Virus record (IMG/VR): IMGVR_UViG_3300032236_000879
Location: 19,247-83,246 of that record
From: a virus
Length of the DNA stretch: 64,000 nucleotides
Reading direction: 5' to 3' (one strand)
In this document: positions 63,954 through 64,000 of the stretch, one piece after another
How the letters are laid out: the number at the start of each line of letters is the position of its first letter
Numbering within the stretch: the first letter of the stretch is position 1
The notes under the pieces: generated by a model
The model's database searches: none
Told to the model about the DNA's origin: nothing
Seen by the model: the letters and a program-made list of their open reading frames with translations, nothing else
Translations under genes and position numbers: made by a program

Positions 63954-64000
63954 GGGGGCGACCAGTATCGATTGATAGATAATAGGGAAGCCGAGACTAA
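63954..64000 (+). ncRNA. ssrA: permuted tmRNA: coding piece, 5' part only (runs off the window)
   Basis: Begins with the 5' acceptor strand GGGGGCG, continues through a D-like region with TCGA (as in GGATTCGAC of bacterial tmRNA) and ends in GCCGAGACTAA, similar to the conserved GCCGAG at the start of P2. A 12-nt intervening segment (63942-63953) separates it from the acceptor piece. The tag reading frame and pseudoknots must lie beyond base 64000, so the tag peptide cannot be read here. Confidence 0.75.

Overview
This window is the inside of a large T4-like tailed phage (myovirus) genome with no cellular housekeeping genes. The evidence is a recognisable T4-type core: the gp46/gp47 recombination nuclease pair, a gp55-type late sigma factor, and a baseplate operon with gp53-, gp5-, gp25- and gp6-like proteins in phage order. 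At the right edge lies what reads as a circularly permuted (two-piece) tmRNA gene. That gene form is best known from alphaproteobacteria and also occurs in some cyanobacteria and betaproteobacteria, so an alphaproteobacterial host is my leading but unproven guess. Layout: (1) 1-3814, minus strand: the gp46 gene (its 3' end lies beyond the left edge), gp47 and the late sigma factor gp55. (2) 3815-3946: a divergent control region with sigma70-like promoters leftward, a late promoter rightward and a strong inverted repeat. (3) 3947-35920, plus strand: the baseplate operon, ending in a single 19.5-kb gene for a 6,500-residue protein. (4) 35968-38424: three small proteins sharing an N-terminal tag that looks like a capsid-packaging and prohead-protease signal, followed by small tightly coupled genes. 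(5) 38414-44874: tail fibre and adhesin genes, two of which share an N-terminal module. (6) 44924-63461: a long carbohydrate island with GT-A-like glycosyltransferases, a radical SAM enzyme, two FkbM-type methyltransferases, a GDP-mannose 3,5-epimerase, a nucleotide-sugar dehydrogenase, three members of one putative transferase family and a large repeat protein. An antisense HNH endonuclease gene interrupts it. (7) 63462-64000: a small secreted His-rich protein and the permuted tmRNA. How the parts work together: gp46/47 process DNA ends for recombination-dependent replication, which in T4 is coupled to late transcription by gp55. Matches to the T4 late promoter octamer (TATAAATA, here often GATAAATA) stand before most rightward operons, so gp55 probably switches on structural and glycan genes together. 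The most striking observation is that five of these octamers sit exactly 5 nt before an ATG that lacks a Shine-Dalgarno. With T4 geometry, transcription would start on the A of the start codon, giving leaderless late mRNAs, including that of the 6,500-residue protein. The carbohydrate island may decorate the virion or make sugars for it; this is inferred from gene content only. No stretch longer than 300 bases is free of genes.
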